Origin: CAWFGW01 sp963815495
GTDB lineage: Bacteria; Bacteroidota; Bacteroidia; Cytophagales; JAAEPT01
Length of the DNA stretch: 64,000 nt
Direction of reading: 5' to 3'
NCBI GenBank assembly: GCA_963815495.1
Contig: CAWFGW010000001.1
Location: 94,708 to 158,707, forward strand
In this document: positions 54,246 through 64,000 of the stretch, piece by piece
Layout of the letters: every line of letters begins with the position of its first letter
Numbering within the stretch: position 1 is the first letter of the stretch
Notes under the pieces: generated by a model
Databases searched by the model: none
Seen by the model: the letters and a program-made list of their open reading frames with translations, nothing else
Told to the model about the DNA's origin: nothing
Translations under genes and position numbers: made by a program

Positions 54246-55235
54246 ATGTCACTTCATCCACAATTTCAGCAAACCATTTTAAAAACTACGGGAGCTTCTT
54301 CTTTTCACATACAAGGAGTCATTCAGGAACTGTGGAGTGGCTATGGTCAAATCTTACGACTTCAATTGGTCGATGCAAAAGTGGATAGTGTCGTGGTCAA
54401 ACATGTGACGCTGCCCAGTCAAAAGACGCACCCACGAGGGTGGAATTCATCCCTTTCGCATGAACGAAAAGTGAAATCGTACCAAGTGGAAACGGAATGG
54501 TACAAACACTACGCTTCTAAATGTGGTGAAGGGTGCAAAATACCATCATTTCTAAGTGCTGATTCTTTTTCCGATGAAGTACTACTCGTCATGGAAGATT
54601 TGGATGCTTCTGGTTATGTACTGCGCAAAACAGTTGTCAACTGGGAGGAAATAGCTCGTTGTCTTTCCTGGCTGGCGAATTTCCATGCGACCTTTTTAGG
54701 GGTGGCACCGGTTGGGTTATGGCAAACGGGCACCTACTGGCATTTGGCTACACGACCAGAAGAGCTTGAGGTGTTAAATGATCAACCGTTAAAACACGCT
54801 GCTTCATTCATTGATAAAAAATTAAATGAAGCACATTTCCAAACCTTGGTGCATGGCGATGCGAAACTCGCCAACTTTTGTTTTTCTGAAGATGGAAAAG
54901 TGGCTGCTGTCGACTTTCAATATGTAGGCAAAGGTTGCGGTATGAAGGATGTCGCTTATTTTATAGGAAGTTGTTTGAGTGAACACGCGTGTGAAAAGCT
55001 GGAGGCAAAGATTTTAACGCATTATTTTACGGAGTTAGGTAAAGCGATTAATACACAGAAAGTGGAAGTGAATTTTCATGCTCTAGAACAAGAGTGGCGT
55101 GAATTATACGCCTACGCATGGACGGATTTCCATCGGTTTTTAAAAGGGTGGAGTCCGGGTCATTGGAAAATTACTAGTTATAGTGAGCGCCTTGCTCGGG
55201 AGGTGATTGAGCAATTGAAACAAGAACGAGTATGA
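54246..55235 (+). CDS. EcKinase/choline-kinase-like phosphotransferase
   Basis: 329 residues with a protein-kinase-like fold of the aminoglycoside/choline phosphotransferase group, closest in layout to the ecdysteroid-kinase-like (DUF1679) branch. VVKHVTLP carries a likely ATP-binding Lys, VETEWYKHYA and EVLLVMEDLDASGY form the N-lobe to hinge, and catalytic Asp205 lies in LVHGDAKLANF with metal-binding Asp223 in AAVDFQYVGKGCGMKDVAYF. The substrate is a small molecule, unknown. It overlaps the phosphatase gene by 4 bases (ATGA). Confidence 0.85.
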   Translation: MSLHPQFQQTILKTTGASSFHIQGVIQELWSGYGQILRLQLVDAKVDSVVVKHVTLPSQKTHPRGWNSSLSHERKVKSYQVETEWYKHYASKCGEGCKIPSFLSADSFSDEVLLVMEDLDASGYVLRKTVVNWEEIARCLSWLANFHATFLGVAPVGLWQTGTYWHLATRPEELEVLNDQPLKHAASFIDKKLNEAHFQTLVHGDAKLANFCFSEDGKVAAVDFQYVGKGCGMKDVAYFIGSCLSEHACEKLEAKILTHYFTELGKAINTQKVEVNFHALEQEWRELYAYAWTDFHRFLKGWSPGHWKITSYSERLAREVIEQLKQERV

Positions 55236-56092
55236 ATCTTTCTAAATCAGATATCACTGTATTATTGGAAGGAGCTATTGCTGCTGCAAAAGCGGCAGGG
55301 GGATATATTTCTCTGGCGTCCAATCAACCGATTAAAGTCGATAAAAAGGTAGGAGGGGAGAGCTTGGCTTCACAGGTGGTGACGGAAGTAGACCAGAAAA
55401 GTCAAGACATTATTTTATCGCAATTGTTTCCGCTGAGTCAAAAATACGATTTGGGTTTGTTAACCGAGGAATTAGAAGATGACAAAAGCCGCTTAGTAAA
55501 AGATTATTTTTGGTGCATTGACCCTTTAGATGGCACGCTTCCTTTTACAGAAGGTGTTTCGGGATATGCGGTGTCCATCGCCTTGGTTTCGAAAGAGGGC
55601 ATTCCCGTAGTTGGGGTAGTTTATGATCCATACAAACAAAACCTGTACAGTGGATTTTTGGACGGTGGTGCATTTAAAAATGGTGAACCCTGGCAGATTG
55701 ATTCTACCTCGGAGGCACTCACTTTTATCACGGATCGCAGTTTTTTAAGGCATCCACTTTTTCCAGCTGTCAACAGCAAGTTGAAGGAATTAGGTGTTGT
55801 GAATACCATTCAACATGGCGGTGCAGTCATGAACGCTTTATGGGTAGCAGAACAGCAGCCAGCGTGTTATTTTAAATACCCTAAAAAAACAACTGGAGGT
55901 GGTAGTTTTTGGGATTATGCTGCTACTACTTGTATCTTGCAAGAGGTGGGGATTCAGGTCACTGATATGTACGGTGACCCACTTGCATTAAATAGTGCGG
56001 AGTCTACATTTTTAAATCAAAAGGGAATCGCCATATTCTCAGACAAAAGACTTCGGGAAACACTGACCGCATTTTTCAAAACGCAAGTTTGA
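55232..56092 (+). CDS. inositol monophosphatase-family phosphatase, CysQ-like
   Basis: 286 residues. Metal-site motifs: TEVDQKSQ at 51-58, Glu79/Glu80 in LLTEEL, WCIDPLDGTLPFTEG (Asp97, Asp100) and GGGSFWDYAATTCILQEVG with the last Asp. The family includes inositol monophosphatase, 3'(2'),5'-bisphosphate nucleotidase (CysQ) and others. The motif reads GTLPF rather than the common GTxNF. Overlap with the kinase suggests the two act on one metabolite or cycle. Confidence 0.88.
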   Translation: MNLSKSDITVLLEGAIAAAKAAGGYISLASNQPIKVDKKVGGESLASQVVTEVDQKSQDIILSQLFPLSQKYDLGLLTEELEDDKSRLVKDYFWCIDPLDGTLPFTEGVSGYAVSIALVSKEGIPVVGVVYDPYKQNLYSGFLDGGAFKNGEPWQIDSTSEALTFITDRSFLRHPLFPAVNSKLKELGVVNTIQHGGAVMNALWVAEQQPACYFKYPKKTTGGGSFWDYAATTCILQEVGIQVTDMYGDPLALNSAESTFLNQKGIAIFSDKRLRETLTAFFKTQV

Positions 56093-56119
56093 TCCGTTTC
56101 ACTCGCTACCTTCAGTTTT

Positions 56120-57424
56120 TTATTTAACCAATTCGATACGTACTCTTCTGTTGTAAGCTCTAAAGCTAGGCATATCTTTTCCATCCACTTTACCAGGTAA
56201 CGCAGGTCGTGTTTCTCCGTAACTCACTACCTCCACATTTTTTGCATCCACGCCTTTATTTTGGAGGTATTTCTTGACCGTTGCTGCTCTCTTTTTACCA
56301 AGCTTTTTATTATATGCTTTAGATCCAATATAATCTGCGTAACCTTCCAGACGAATGCGGGTTAAGTCATCTCGGGAATCCAGACTTTGGATTACATTGT
56401 CTAAGAAGTTTCGCATAGCCGGTTTTAAAATGTATTCATCAAAATCAAAATAGACATAGTTTTCCATGTTAAAATGATACACGATGTTACCGGATTCATC
56501 GGGAGATTGGGTGGTGTCTTCAAAACTAACAAGTTCTGTTTCATAGATATCCGTAGACTTCCCATCTCTTTGACTTATAAAATAGGCCGTGCTATCGTAG
56601 TTGATGCTGAAATAAGCATCAAAGTTTTTGCTATTGACGATGTTACCTAAATTTTGTGGTTCACCCCACGAGGTCCACGAATCACCTTTTCTAGTGACTT
56701 TATAAATATCGGCATCCCCCAGTCCACCTTCTCGGTTGCTAGAAAAATACAATGATTTCCTATCAGGACTTAAATAAGGAGATATATCAAAACCTTCAGA
56801 ACTGATTTCTTTTAAATGGTGGGGTTGAGAAAGTTTTATGCTATCGGGCATATAGCTATCAAACATATAAACATAGAGGTCTTCTTTACCCTTTGACTCG
56901 GCTGTTTCCATGGAGACAAATACTACTTCTTCTAACGGATCTACGAAAATTCCATACACCCTGCTTTGGGGGTCTAAGCCTGGTACCGCGATGGAATCGG
57001 GCATGCTCCATCCTTTACCCGATCGTGTGCTAACCGATAGGCCTGGTAGAGAGGTCTCTAACCCATTATAGCGATTCATGAGATAAATTTTGTTTTTATC
57101 CTGGCTAAAGCCTACAATGGCATTACTGCCAGTATTGTTTAAACTTCCCAATGAATTTTTTGGTTTCCCCCAATCACCAGTTGCTGATTTGTCGCTTACC
57201 CAGATATCGTGGCCCGTTTCCTCGCCTCCAATATTTTTATCTCCAAATGCTCTGGCAAAAAATAACCTGTCATTGAAGGGGATAGGATAGATTTCTTCCG
57301 CATCCGTATTGATGTGCTGAGGAAGTTTGGTTGGGCGTACAAACTGAACGCTGTCTTCATTGCTTTGAGCAAACAGGCTACTAGCCGTTAAAAAAGCGAT
57401 AGTCAATAGTAGTATACTTTTCAT
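56120..57424 (-). CDS. OmpA-family protein with PD40 propeller
   Basis: 434 residues. Signal peptide 1-19. PD40/WD40-like beta-propeller repeats (about 50-300: SPDRKSLYFSSNREGGLGDADIYKV split over two words) and a C-terminal OmpA domain (about 320-434: VYFDFDEYILKP, LEGYADYIGSKAYNKKLGKK, VSYGETRP, AYNRRVRIEL) that binds peptidoglycan. Such proteins belong to T9SS/gliding cassettes (PorE/SprE-like surroundings). Same strand as the PorP/SprF gene, 21 bases away. Confidence 0.9.
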   Translation of the reverse strand: MKSILLLTIAFLTASSLFAQSNEDSVQFVRPTKLPQHINTDAEEIYPIPFNDRLFFARAFGDKNIGGEETGHDIWVSDKSATGDWGKPKNSLGSLNNTGSNAIVGFSQDKNKIYLMNRYNGLETSLPGLSVSTRSGKGWSMPDSIAVPGLDPQSRVYGIFVDPLEEVVFVSMETAESKGKEDLYVYMFDSYMPDSIKLSQPHHLKEISSEGFDISPYLSPDRKSLYFSSNREGGLGDADIYKVTRKGDSWTSWGEPQNLGNIVNSKNFDAYFSINYDSTAYFISQRDGKSTDIYETELVSFEDTTQSPDESGNIVYHFNMENYVYFDFDEYILKPAMRNFLDNVIQSLDSRDDLTRIRLEGYADYIGSKAYNKKLGKKRAATVKKYLQNKGVDAKNVEVVSYGETRPALPGKVDGKDMPSFRAYNRRVRIELVK

Positions 57425-57445
57425 ATTTTGTCTGTTTAGTTTTAT

Positions 57446-58465
57446 TTACCACATCAGTTTTGTTACGCTATTCGTCCAGTTAAATAGTGCGACATTTAAG
57501 TTGATGGCGTGATTACCTGTTTGAACATTACTTAATTCTCCCACTGGATAACCATAAGCATAGGCGACACTCAAGCTGTTATTAATGTTCAATCCCAGTA
57601 TTCCGTTGAGTGTTTCATCGCGTTGATAACTCATCCCCACGATGAACATTTTCATCACCCGGGCTTTCAACATAATATCTATATCCACAGGGGAGTTATT
57701 TACATATTTTAATAATACGCTAGGATAAAGATCGAATGAGGAGTTGATGGGAATGGAATAACCTACCCCTAAAAAATGGTGTGCTTGAAAATCTGCATTT
57801 TCACTGATGTTTGGGTCCACTCTGTTTTGATGTAAGAAATTTCGTGCACTATAGCTGACATAAAAATTATCGCCATATAACACGGTTCCTAATCCTAAGT
57901 CAAAAACGAGCTCATTTTGATTTCCTGCCTGCACATAACGCGTATAAAGGGGGTCCATATTGTTGACTACCGTTAGTTGAGACACATCTAAACGTGAATT
58001 TGAAATTCCTGCCGAAGCACCCATTGACCAGGTCAGGTGATTGGTTAAAGGGAGGTGATAGGCATAGGTTACTGCTGCATTCAATTCTTGATACGGAGCA
58101 AACTTATCTTGATACACATAACCACCCAGTGCGTGATTAGTATATTGGTCAATTTCAGTACTGTCTTCAAGTTCCTCATAGCGATTCATGTTATTAATTC
58201 TGAGAGAATAAGGCGGGTGCAAATTGCGATATCCTTTACCTTTGAATTTCCCATGAGCATTTATCCCAAACCCGAGAGGTGAGTTTTCGAAGCTGGTCCA
58301 TTGCTTTCTGTAGAATGCGCCTACACTCAAGTAGTTTTCTAAACCTGTAAACCCGGGGTTGTAATAGATAGCATTTCTGTTGAATAAAGTAAATTGACCT
58401 TCTTGCTGAGCAAACGTGGTTTGTAGCCCTATCACTGATAGAAGTAGAAGTATATATTTTTTCAT
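57446..58465 (-). CDS. PorP/SprF-family outer-membrane protein
   Basis: 339 residues. Signal peptide 1-19. Typical PorP/SprF: QFTLFNRNAIYYNPGFTGLE near the N-terminus, AFYRKQWTSFENSPLGFGIN, AVTYAYHLPLTNHLTWSMGASAG, FDLGLGTVLYGDNFYVSYSA, and a barrel ending in W. Family members anchor or export large adhesins with type-B C-terminal domains. It is directly downstream of such an adhesin, which is the standard partnership. Confidence 0.93.
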   Translation of the reverse strand: MKKYILLLLSVIGLQTTFAQQEGQFTLFNRNAIYYNPGFTGLENYLSVGAFYRKQWTSFENSPLGFGINAHGKFKGKGYRNLHPPYSLRINNMNRYEELEDSTEIDQYTNHALGGYVYQDKFAPYQELNAAVTYAYHLPLTNHLTWSMGASAGISNSRLDVSQLTVVNNMDPLYTRYVQAGNQNELVFDLGLGTVLYGDNFYVSYSARNFLHQNRVDPNISENADFQAHHFLGVGYSIPINSSFDLYPSVLLKYVNNSPVDIDIMLKARVMKMFIVGMSYQRDETLNGILGLNINNSLSVAYAYGYPVGELSNVQTGNHAINLNVALFNWTNSVTKLMW

Positions 58466-58492
58466 AACTTTTATTTTAAATGAAGTGGGTGA

Positions 58493-61400
58493 TTAATCTA
58501 AGACGGTAATGGTACGTTCAATGAGTTCTTCGTTACTGCCTAAGTCAAGCTTGTAATAATAGACTCCCCCAGGTACTTTTTCTCCTTCATACTTGCCATC
58601 CCAAGGGTTGTTTACTAAGTCAGAAGAAGAAAAAATCCGATTGCCCCAGCGATTATAAATGTAGATTTTTGCATCAGGATGTAATTGAATGTTTGAGATT
58701 TCAAATACATCATTGTAGTTGTCCCCATTTGGGGTAAAGGCTGAGGGGATAAATAATTCTAAATCACGAATTATCGCTACCTCATCAGTGGCTGAACAGC
58801 CATTTTCATCAAAAACAGTAATCGTATAAGTGTTCTCCATGGTAGCATCCACATTCGGCTGGAGTACCGCAGGATTACTAACCCCAAAAGTTGGTGTCCA
58901 TGAAATGGAATCAACAGGCGTAGAAGTCGCTTGAAGTTGAACCGTGTTTTTTTCAGTGGTGATGATAATGTCGTCACCCGCGTTTACAGTAGGTGTTCCC
59001 CAAATTTCGAGCATCATGGTAGTATCATCTTCACACCCATATTGTGAAGTAACAAACAACATCACACTGTACTGGCCAGCGGTGTTGTAAGTGAACGAAG
59101 GATTTTCAACTTCGGAAGTTTGATTGTCTCCCTTACCAAACGTCCAGCTCCAGTTTTCAATTGCTTCACTATTTACTGTTTCATTAGTAAATTGAATGGC
59201 GTTTCCGACACAAAAACTTTGGTTTGATGTGTCAAATGTAAACTGAGCAGTTGGGTACGGCACTGGAATAATTGTTATTGTATCACTGTATGAGGAGCAG
59301 GTATTGAGTACGCCATCTGCAACCACTTCCCGCACAATATAAGTGGTGTCTTCTGCCTGATAAGTTAAATCTTGTTCTGTACCATTCGAAATCGGTTGAA
59401 AGGAACCGCCTGCAATGGAATCGTAATAAATGTAGGAGGGATTTCCTGTCTCCAATACAGGATCTGAACCGTCAATGAAAGTAGGTTGACCCTCACAAGT
59501 GTAAATTGTTGCGTTGGTTGATATGGTGTTGTTCGATATAATTTGAGGGTCCAACGTTATTTCTACAGTAGCTAAATCTTTACAGATCGGATCATCAGCA
59601 CTGAACGCATACCGACCGATTACATATTGACCATCAGCAGTATCTTTCTCGAAGGTGTAATCTTGATTGTTAGCACCATTAATCGCCTGAAATTGGTCTA
59701 CATTAGCGTTATAGATGACATACTGGTAAGCAATTGAGCCCGAAGTCGGAATAGCTGTAGAGCCATTAATAGCTATGGGGTTGTTGCTTGTTACACATTG
59801 AGTAAATGCGGTATTGTCATCTTCAAAGCTAATCTCGTTGTTTTCAATAGTTTGATCAGAAACATTTACCGTTATCGTGTTTGAGGTATCTTTTAAAGTG
59901 GTGTCGCTGATTAAAGTAGCAATGCGTCTATAGTAAAAAGTCCCCGCAGTTGTTGCTGCCTGTTCATAATCCTTACTATCACCACCATCTACATCTTGCC
60001 AACCACTGCCAGGTATAGAATCCTGATACTGAAAAGTGACCAATTGTTTATTGAACTGACTGTTAATACTACTACCTATTAGCCGTATAGTATCATTTAA
60101 ACAGAGGTTCAACTGAGTAGAATCCAGCTGATTATTTTCGATGGTAATTTCATTGTCGATAAAAAGATCGCCCACATTAAACGAAGATATTAGCATATCA
60201 AAGCCTCCAGTATTGCCAATCGCATCTCCATTGATTTGCGCACTTTGCGACTCGCCAAATAGTACAATGGCAATGGTGTCGGTGCCATTAGAAATATTGT
60301 CACCAAAATCATTTTCAGGGCCGCCCCAATACGATGAAAAAGTGAACATGCCATCTTCAGCGAAGCGTGTAATAACCATGTCGAAATTACCCGCATTTTC
60401 TGATTGTATGGCGCGTTTCGTAGGAAAATCGGTACTTTCAGAGGATCCCACAACATAAAGGGCGTTTAAAGGACCAATGATTCCAGCCTTCAATTCATCG
60501 GTAGCTGTACCACCTAAGTAAGTTGACCAGAGCAATTGCCCGTTCGAGTTAAATTTCGTTACAAACCCATCCGAAACGCCTCCTTGATAGGTTTGCTGGT
60601 AACCATTTTGTGAAGGAAAGTTTTCAGATGAAGTGTAACCGATTACGTAAGAATTGTTCTCTTGATCAATAACTACATCCTCACCCCAATCATCTTCATC
60701 ACCACCCAAATAAGTACCATACACCACATCACCTGTGTTGCCTGCTAGTTTAATGAGGTAAGCATCTTGGCTTCCTCCCGCTGTAGACATGTATGCTGAA
60801 GCAGTTACTGGAAAACCACTATTGCTGGAAGTTCTACCAGTTATAAGTACATCACCATTTTGATCTACATCCAAACCAAATCCTTGATCACCAGTTGCTC
60901 CTCCTAAATATTTTGTCCAGACATAACTACTCAAGTCGCTATTCAATTTCATTACTATGGCATCATCACCAGTACCTGCAATCGGGTTTTCAGAAGGGAA
61001 AAACTCACTGGAAGTACTTCCAACCACAAACACTTCATTCGTTTCGGTTACTACAATTTTTTCTCCTACATCACCACTTGCTCCTCCGTATATTCCACCA
61101 AAGAGGCGATTGCCATCCGTGTCAAACTTAAGTACAAAAAGTTCACTACCACCTTGGTTAGTGTTTGATCCATTCGCAGAAGTAGGAAAATCTAAACTTT
61201 CGGTGTAACCAGTGATGTAAAGGTTGTTAGAGTTATCAATATCAATCCCATTGGCATAATCATTTTCATTTCCACCATAAAAACTTGCCCATAACACATC
61301 GCCATTCGGGTCGAGCTTAGCAATGTATGCATCCTCAAGTGCGTTGGGTGTTGCTTGAAAAGCACCCGGAGTAAAGGGTAGTAAGTTGTCTTTACTTGAC

Positions 61401-62171
61401 GTATGCCCAACGATGTAACTGTTTCCTTGCGCATCTATTTTTGAGTCTTCAATAAAGTCGTCAACTCCACCTCCTAATACTTTATTCCACTGAATACTTG
61501 GATCGATAGTTAATACTTCATTTTTATCGTAATGGCTTACCGCAAACTTCAAGGTGTTTCCATTCATGATTTCGTATCGAGTACTGATTGGCGTTCCATC
61601 CTGAGTATAGGAAAAAGGAGAACCTTCATTAATATTCCCTACACTCGTTTCAATCACTAACTCCTCGTTATTTATAGTAAGTGCTGTTTGACCATCATAC
61701 TGAATTAATATATCGTCTGGGTTTCCTCCTGGGTGTACTACAAAATCATATTTAAATGTACCAGCATCATCAAAATAATATAACAAGTCGATGTGGTTGT
61801 AAAGGTTTTCTAACACCAGTTGATTATAGGCCGCGTTAGTAATTTCTTTTTTCCCTCGATAATAGGTTAACTGGCTTAGCGTGATGACCTACAGGTTTAG
61901 GAGTTGAGTTGTTTGCATTTAAAAATTGAAGCTCAATATTATGACCCATTGTCTTATTGTCCTTATCATCGAGTAGTTGATAATGTAACTTTCCCTTGAT
62001 TTTTTATAGATAATTGAAGTCCTGACTTTGTGCTATAAAAAAGTACGGAATTTTCATTTAGCTGTCCGTTATTACTTACGAATCCAAGCCGATCGTTAAT
62101 GTTGACCCCAGACTGCTGAAGATGATGCTTAAGGAGAGAAGCACATTTATTATTCTATAGTTTGTATCCAT
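58493..62171 (-). pseudogene. large CHU_C-type adhesin with SBBP repeats, frameshifted 5' end
   Basis: The long frame 58493-61816 (1107 residues) has no signal peptide. Upstream on the minus strand, an ATG at 62171 begins MDTNYRIINVLLSLSIIF, a signal peptide, and coding continues through three frames: RLGFVSNNGQLNENSVLFYS, then QLLDDKDNKTMGHNIELQFL, then YRGKKEITNAAYNQLVLENL. Changes fall near 62107 (in GGGG), 61985 and 61855. Intact, it would be about 1225 residues: N-terminal SBBP-associated domain, propeller repeats (GDVLWASFYGGNENDYANGI type), Ig-like/PKD modules, and a gliding-motility CHU_C end (IPSAFTPNGDNYNDVFEISN, YIYNRWGNRIFSS, GGVYYYKLDL). Upstream of its PorP/SprF partner. Confidence 0.8.
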
Positions 62172-62430
62172 TTTTATGAGGATTTGGTTAAAATATTTTA
62201 ATGCCTCTCCCATGCCCGACAAAATTCTAGCTATTTATGTCATTAGCCCTTATCTAGCCGACAATACCCTTGCTGAATAAAAAAGTGGGTATAAAAACGA
62301 ACAGGTGTAGATTTTTCACTACGATTTCTGGAAAAACAAGTAAGGCAAAAAAGGTGCTTAATTATTTTAATTTCTTCCGCAATGAAATTAAAATCCCTAC
62401 CTTAAATACGGTGATTAAAAAATTGAATAA

Positions 62431-64000
62431 ATGAAAGATCCACGGTTTCCTGAGCTTGGTCAACGGCAGATAAAAATTTTAAAAGAATATGGGAAAGTTG
62501 TGTCGATAAAAGAGGAGAAAAAGCTCTTTAATGTCGGTGATTTACTCTACGACTTTTTTGTCGTGTTGAAAGGGGCAGTAGACATTATTGATCCAACAAA
62601 TAATGACTCCATTTTAGTGACACATAAAAAAAATGGATTTACTGGTGACAGTGGTATGTTGTCTAATCGAGGGTCACAATTTCATGCCGTTGCTAAACCG
62701 GGAACAGTGGTGATTCAGATTAGCCCTTCGAAAGTTGAAAGAAGCCATTGCGCAACATAGCGATATTAGTGACACCCTACTGAATGCTTTTTTATTGAGA
62801 CAGGAAACAGTGCTAACAGAGATAGTGGGAGGAATTAAGTTAGTCGGTTCAGGTAATTCTAAAGAAACGTACATCGGTCCGGGACTTTATGGAGAAAAAT
62901 CATATTTGGCATAACTTCTTAAATATCGATGAGTCAGAAGAAGCGAAAATCGTTATTAGAAACCTTTAACATCAAGGAAGAACAACTGCCCAATAATTAT
63001 CAATGAAGATGCAAACGTATGTACGAACATTACACTAGACAATGTAGCGCGTCATGCAGGGGTGTTAATGGATTTTGAAGACAAAGAATTTGATTTGTTA
63101 ATAGTCGGTGCTGGTCCGTCAGGTTTAGCAGCAAGTGTATATGCTGCCTCAGAAGGGTTAAGTGTGGTAACAATTGAAAGCAATGCTCCAGGAGGTCAGG
63201 CAAGTAAAAGTTCAAAAATTGAAAATTATTTGGGTTTTCCAACGGGGATTTCAGGAAGCTGACTTAGCCAACAAAGCATATATTCAAGCACAAAAATTTG
63301 GGTGTAATATATCTATTCCTCATCGCGCTGAGTCAGTAGCGTACGATGGTGCCTCATTCACCTTATGTGCCTCTAATGGGAAAACAATCCGCTCAAAAAC
63401 TATTATCACAGCCACAGGGGCCAACTACAATCAACTACCTATCGATAACATAGAAGAATACGAAGGGAATGGCGTTTATTATTCCGCTACAGGGATGAAT
63501 GCAGCCACCTGCAAGGATGAGTTGGTAGGTGTAGTCGGTGGTGGTAATTCCGCAGGGCAAGCTGCCATGTTTCTTTCTGAACACGCTAAAGAGGTTCATG
63601 TGATTTTACGCAGTGACGATATCCGATCAAAGATGAGTGATTATTTGGTACAACGCATTCAGGCTTGTCCTACTATTTTTGTGCATCAAAATACCGAAGT
63701 AAAAGAATTACATGGTGAACATCATTTAGAATCCGTCACTTTAGAAAATGGGGATGGTACAACTGAAATCAAAAATATCAGTAACCTATTTACTTTTATT
63801 GGAGCACAACCCTGTACAGAGTGGTTGAAAGACTTGGTGCTTACCGATCAAAAGGGGTTTGTGTGTACTGGGCCAGAAATACCCGAAAGTGAATTGTCTG
63901 CCTACACAGGCTCGCATAGTAGGAAACCACAAACATTGGAAACTAGTGTTCCTGGATTCTTTGCTGTGGGCGATGTACGAAAAGGATCAGTAAAACGGGT
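62431..64000 (+). pseudogene. cNMP-binding/thioredoxin-reductase fusion, five frameshifts, runs off window
   Basis: An ATG at 62431 begins a cyclic-nucleotide-binding domain (about residues 10-110: LFNVGDLLYDFFVVLKGAVD). The following text is coherent only through frame changes near 62730 (to LKEAIAQHSDISDTLLNAFL), 62875 (to FMEKNHIWHNFLNIDESEEA), 62955 (to ETFNIKEEQLP), 62990 (to NEDANVCTNITLDNVARHAG) and 63258 (after GISGS, to DLANKAYIQAQKFG). From 63258 it is open to the window end. The reductase part has IVGAGPSGLAASVYAASEG and NAPGGQASKSSKIENYLGFP for FAD, and GVVGGGNSAGQAA for NADPH. The redox CxxC pair of TrxB is absent, as in this fusion family (ATCKD). Confidence 0.75.

Noticed and set aside
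61855..62171. Programmed frameshifting or phase variation of the adhesin
   Set aside because: Three shifts at different, mostly non-repetitive sites plus five more in the neighbouring gene do not fit a single programmed or slippage site.

Overview
The window is a chromosomal segment from a Bacteroidota bacterium, most likely a gliding, polymer-degrading member of the Cytophagia or Flavobacteriia. The evidence is at least nine secreted proteins with type IX secretion (T9SS) C-terminal sorting domains, a PorP/SprF homologue, a gliding-motility-type C-terminal domain, promoters of the TTTG-N19/20-TAnnTTTG type, AT-rich DNA and little Shine-Dalgarno signal.

Region 1 (1-9.7 kb): the 5' part of lysA on the minus strand, a lipoprotein, then a complete trp operon, trpE-G-D-C-F-B-A. 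It is preceded by a 17-codon leader peptide with three consecutive Trp codons and an attenuator hairpin. The intergenic gaps of the operon carry dispersed palindromic repeats. Region 2 (9.7-23.1 kb) is housekeeping: DnaJ/TPR protein, a CLC antiporter of apparent fluoride type, serS, rho with a long N-terminal insert, an FKBP/DHH operon, ndk, a UPF0104 membrane protein, scpA, and dxs-thiG, where DXP made by the first enzyme is a substrate of the second.

Region 3 (23.1-50.6 kb) is an accessory island of secreted hydrolases and surface proteins: GH5 cellulase with CBM6, two M6 metalloproteases (one with a CBM6-like module), GH18 chitinase, an Amidase_2 peptidoglycan amidase with a lipoprotein partner, a clan GH-A-like enzyme, an S37 peptidase and two divergent beta-propeller proteins. 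A 7TM histidine kinase/LytTR regulator pair sits between the cellulase and the first protease and is a candidate local regulator. The set fits degradation of plant, fungal or bacterial cell-wall material.

Region 4 (50.6-56.1 kb): small unknown genes, an MtfA-like peptidase, tRNA-Gly and tRNA-Leu, a nitronate monooxygenase-like protein, and an overlapping kinase/phosphatase pair. Region 5 (56.1-62.2 kb): an OmpA/PD40 protein, a PorP/SprF protein and a very large CHU_C-type adhesin, a typical T9SS type-B cargo and partner cassette. Region 6 (61.8-63.3 kb) contains about eight single-base frameshifts that break both the 5' end of the adhesin gene and a cNMP-binding/thioredoxin-reductase fusion gene. 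Their density suggests locally poor sequence or recent decay.
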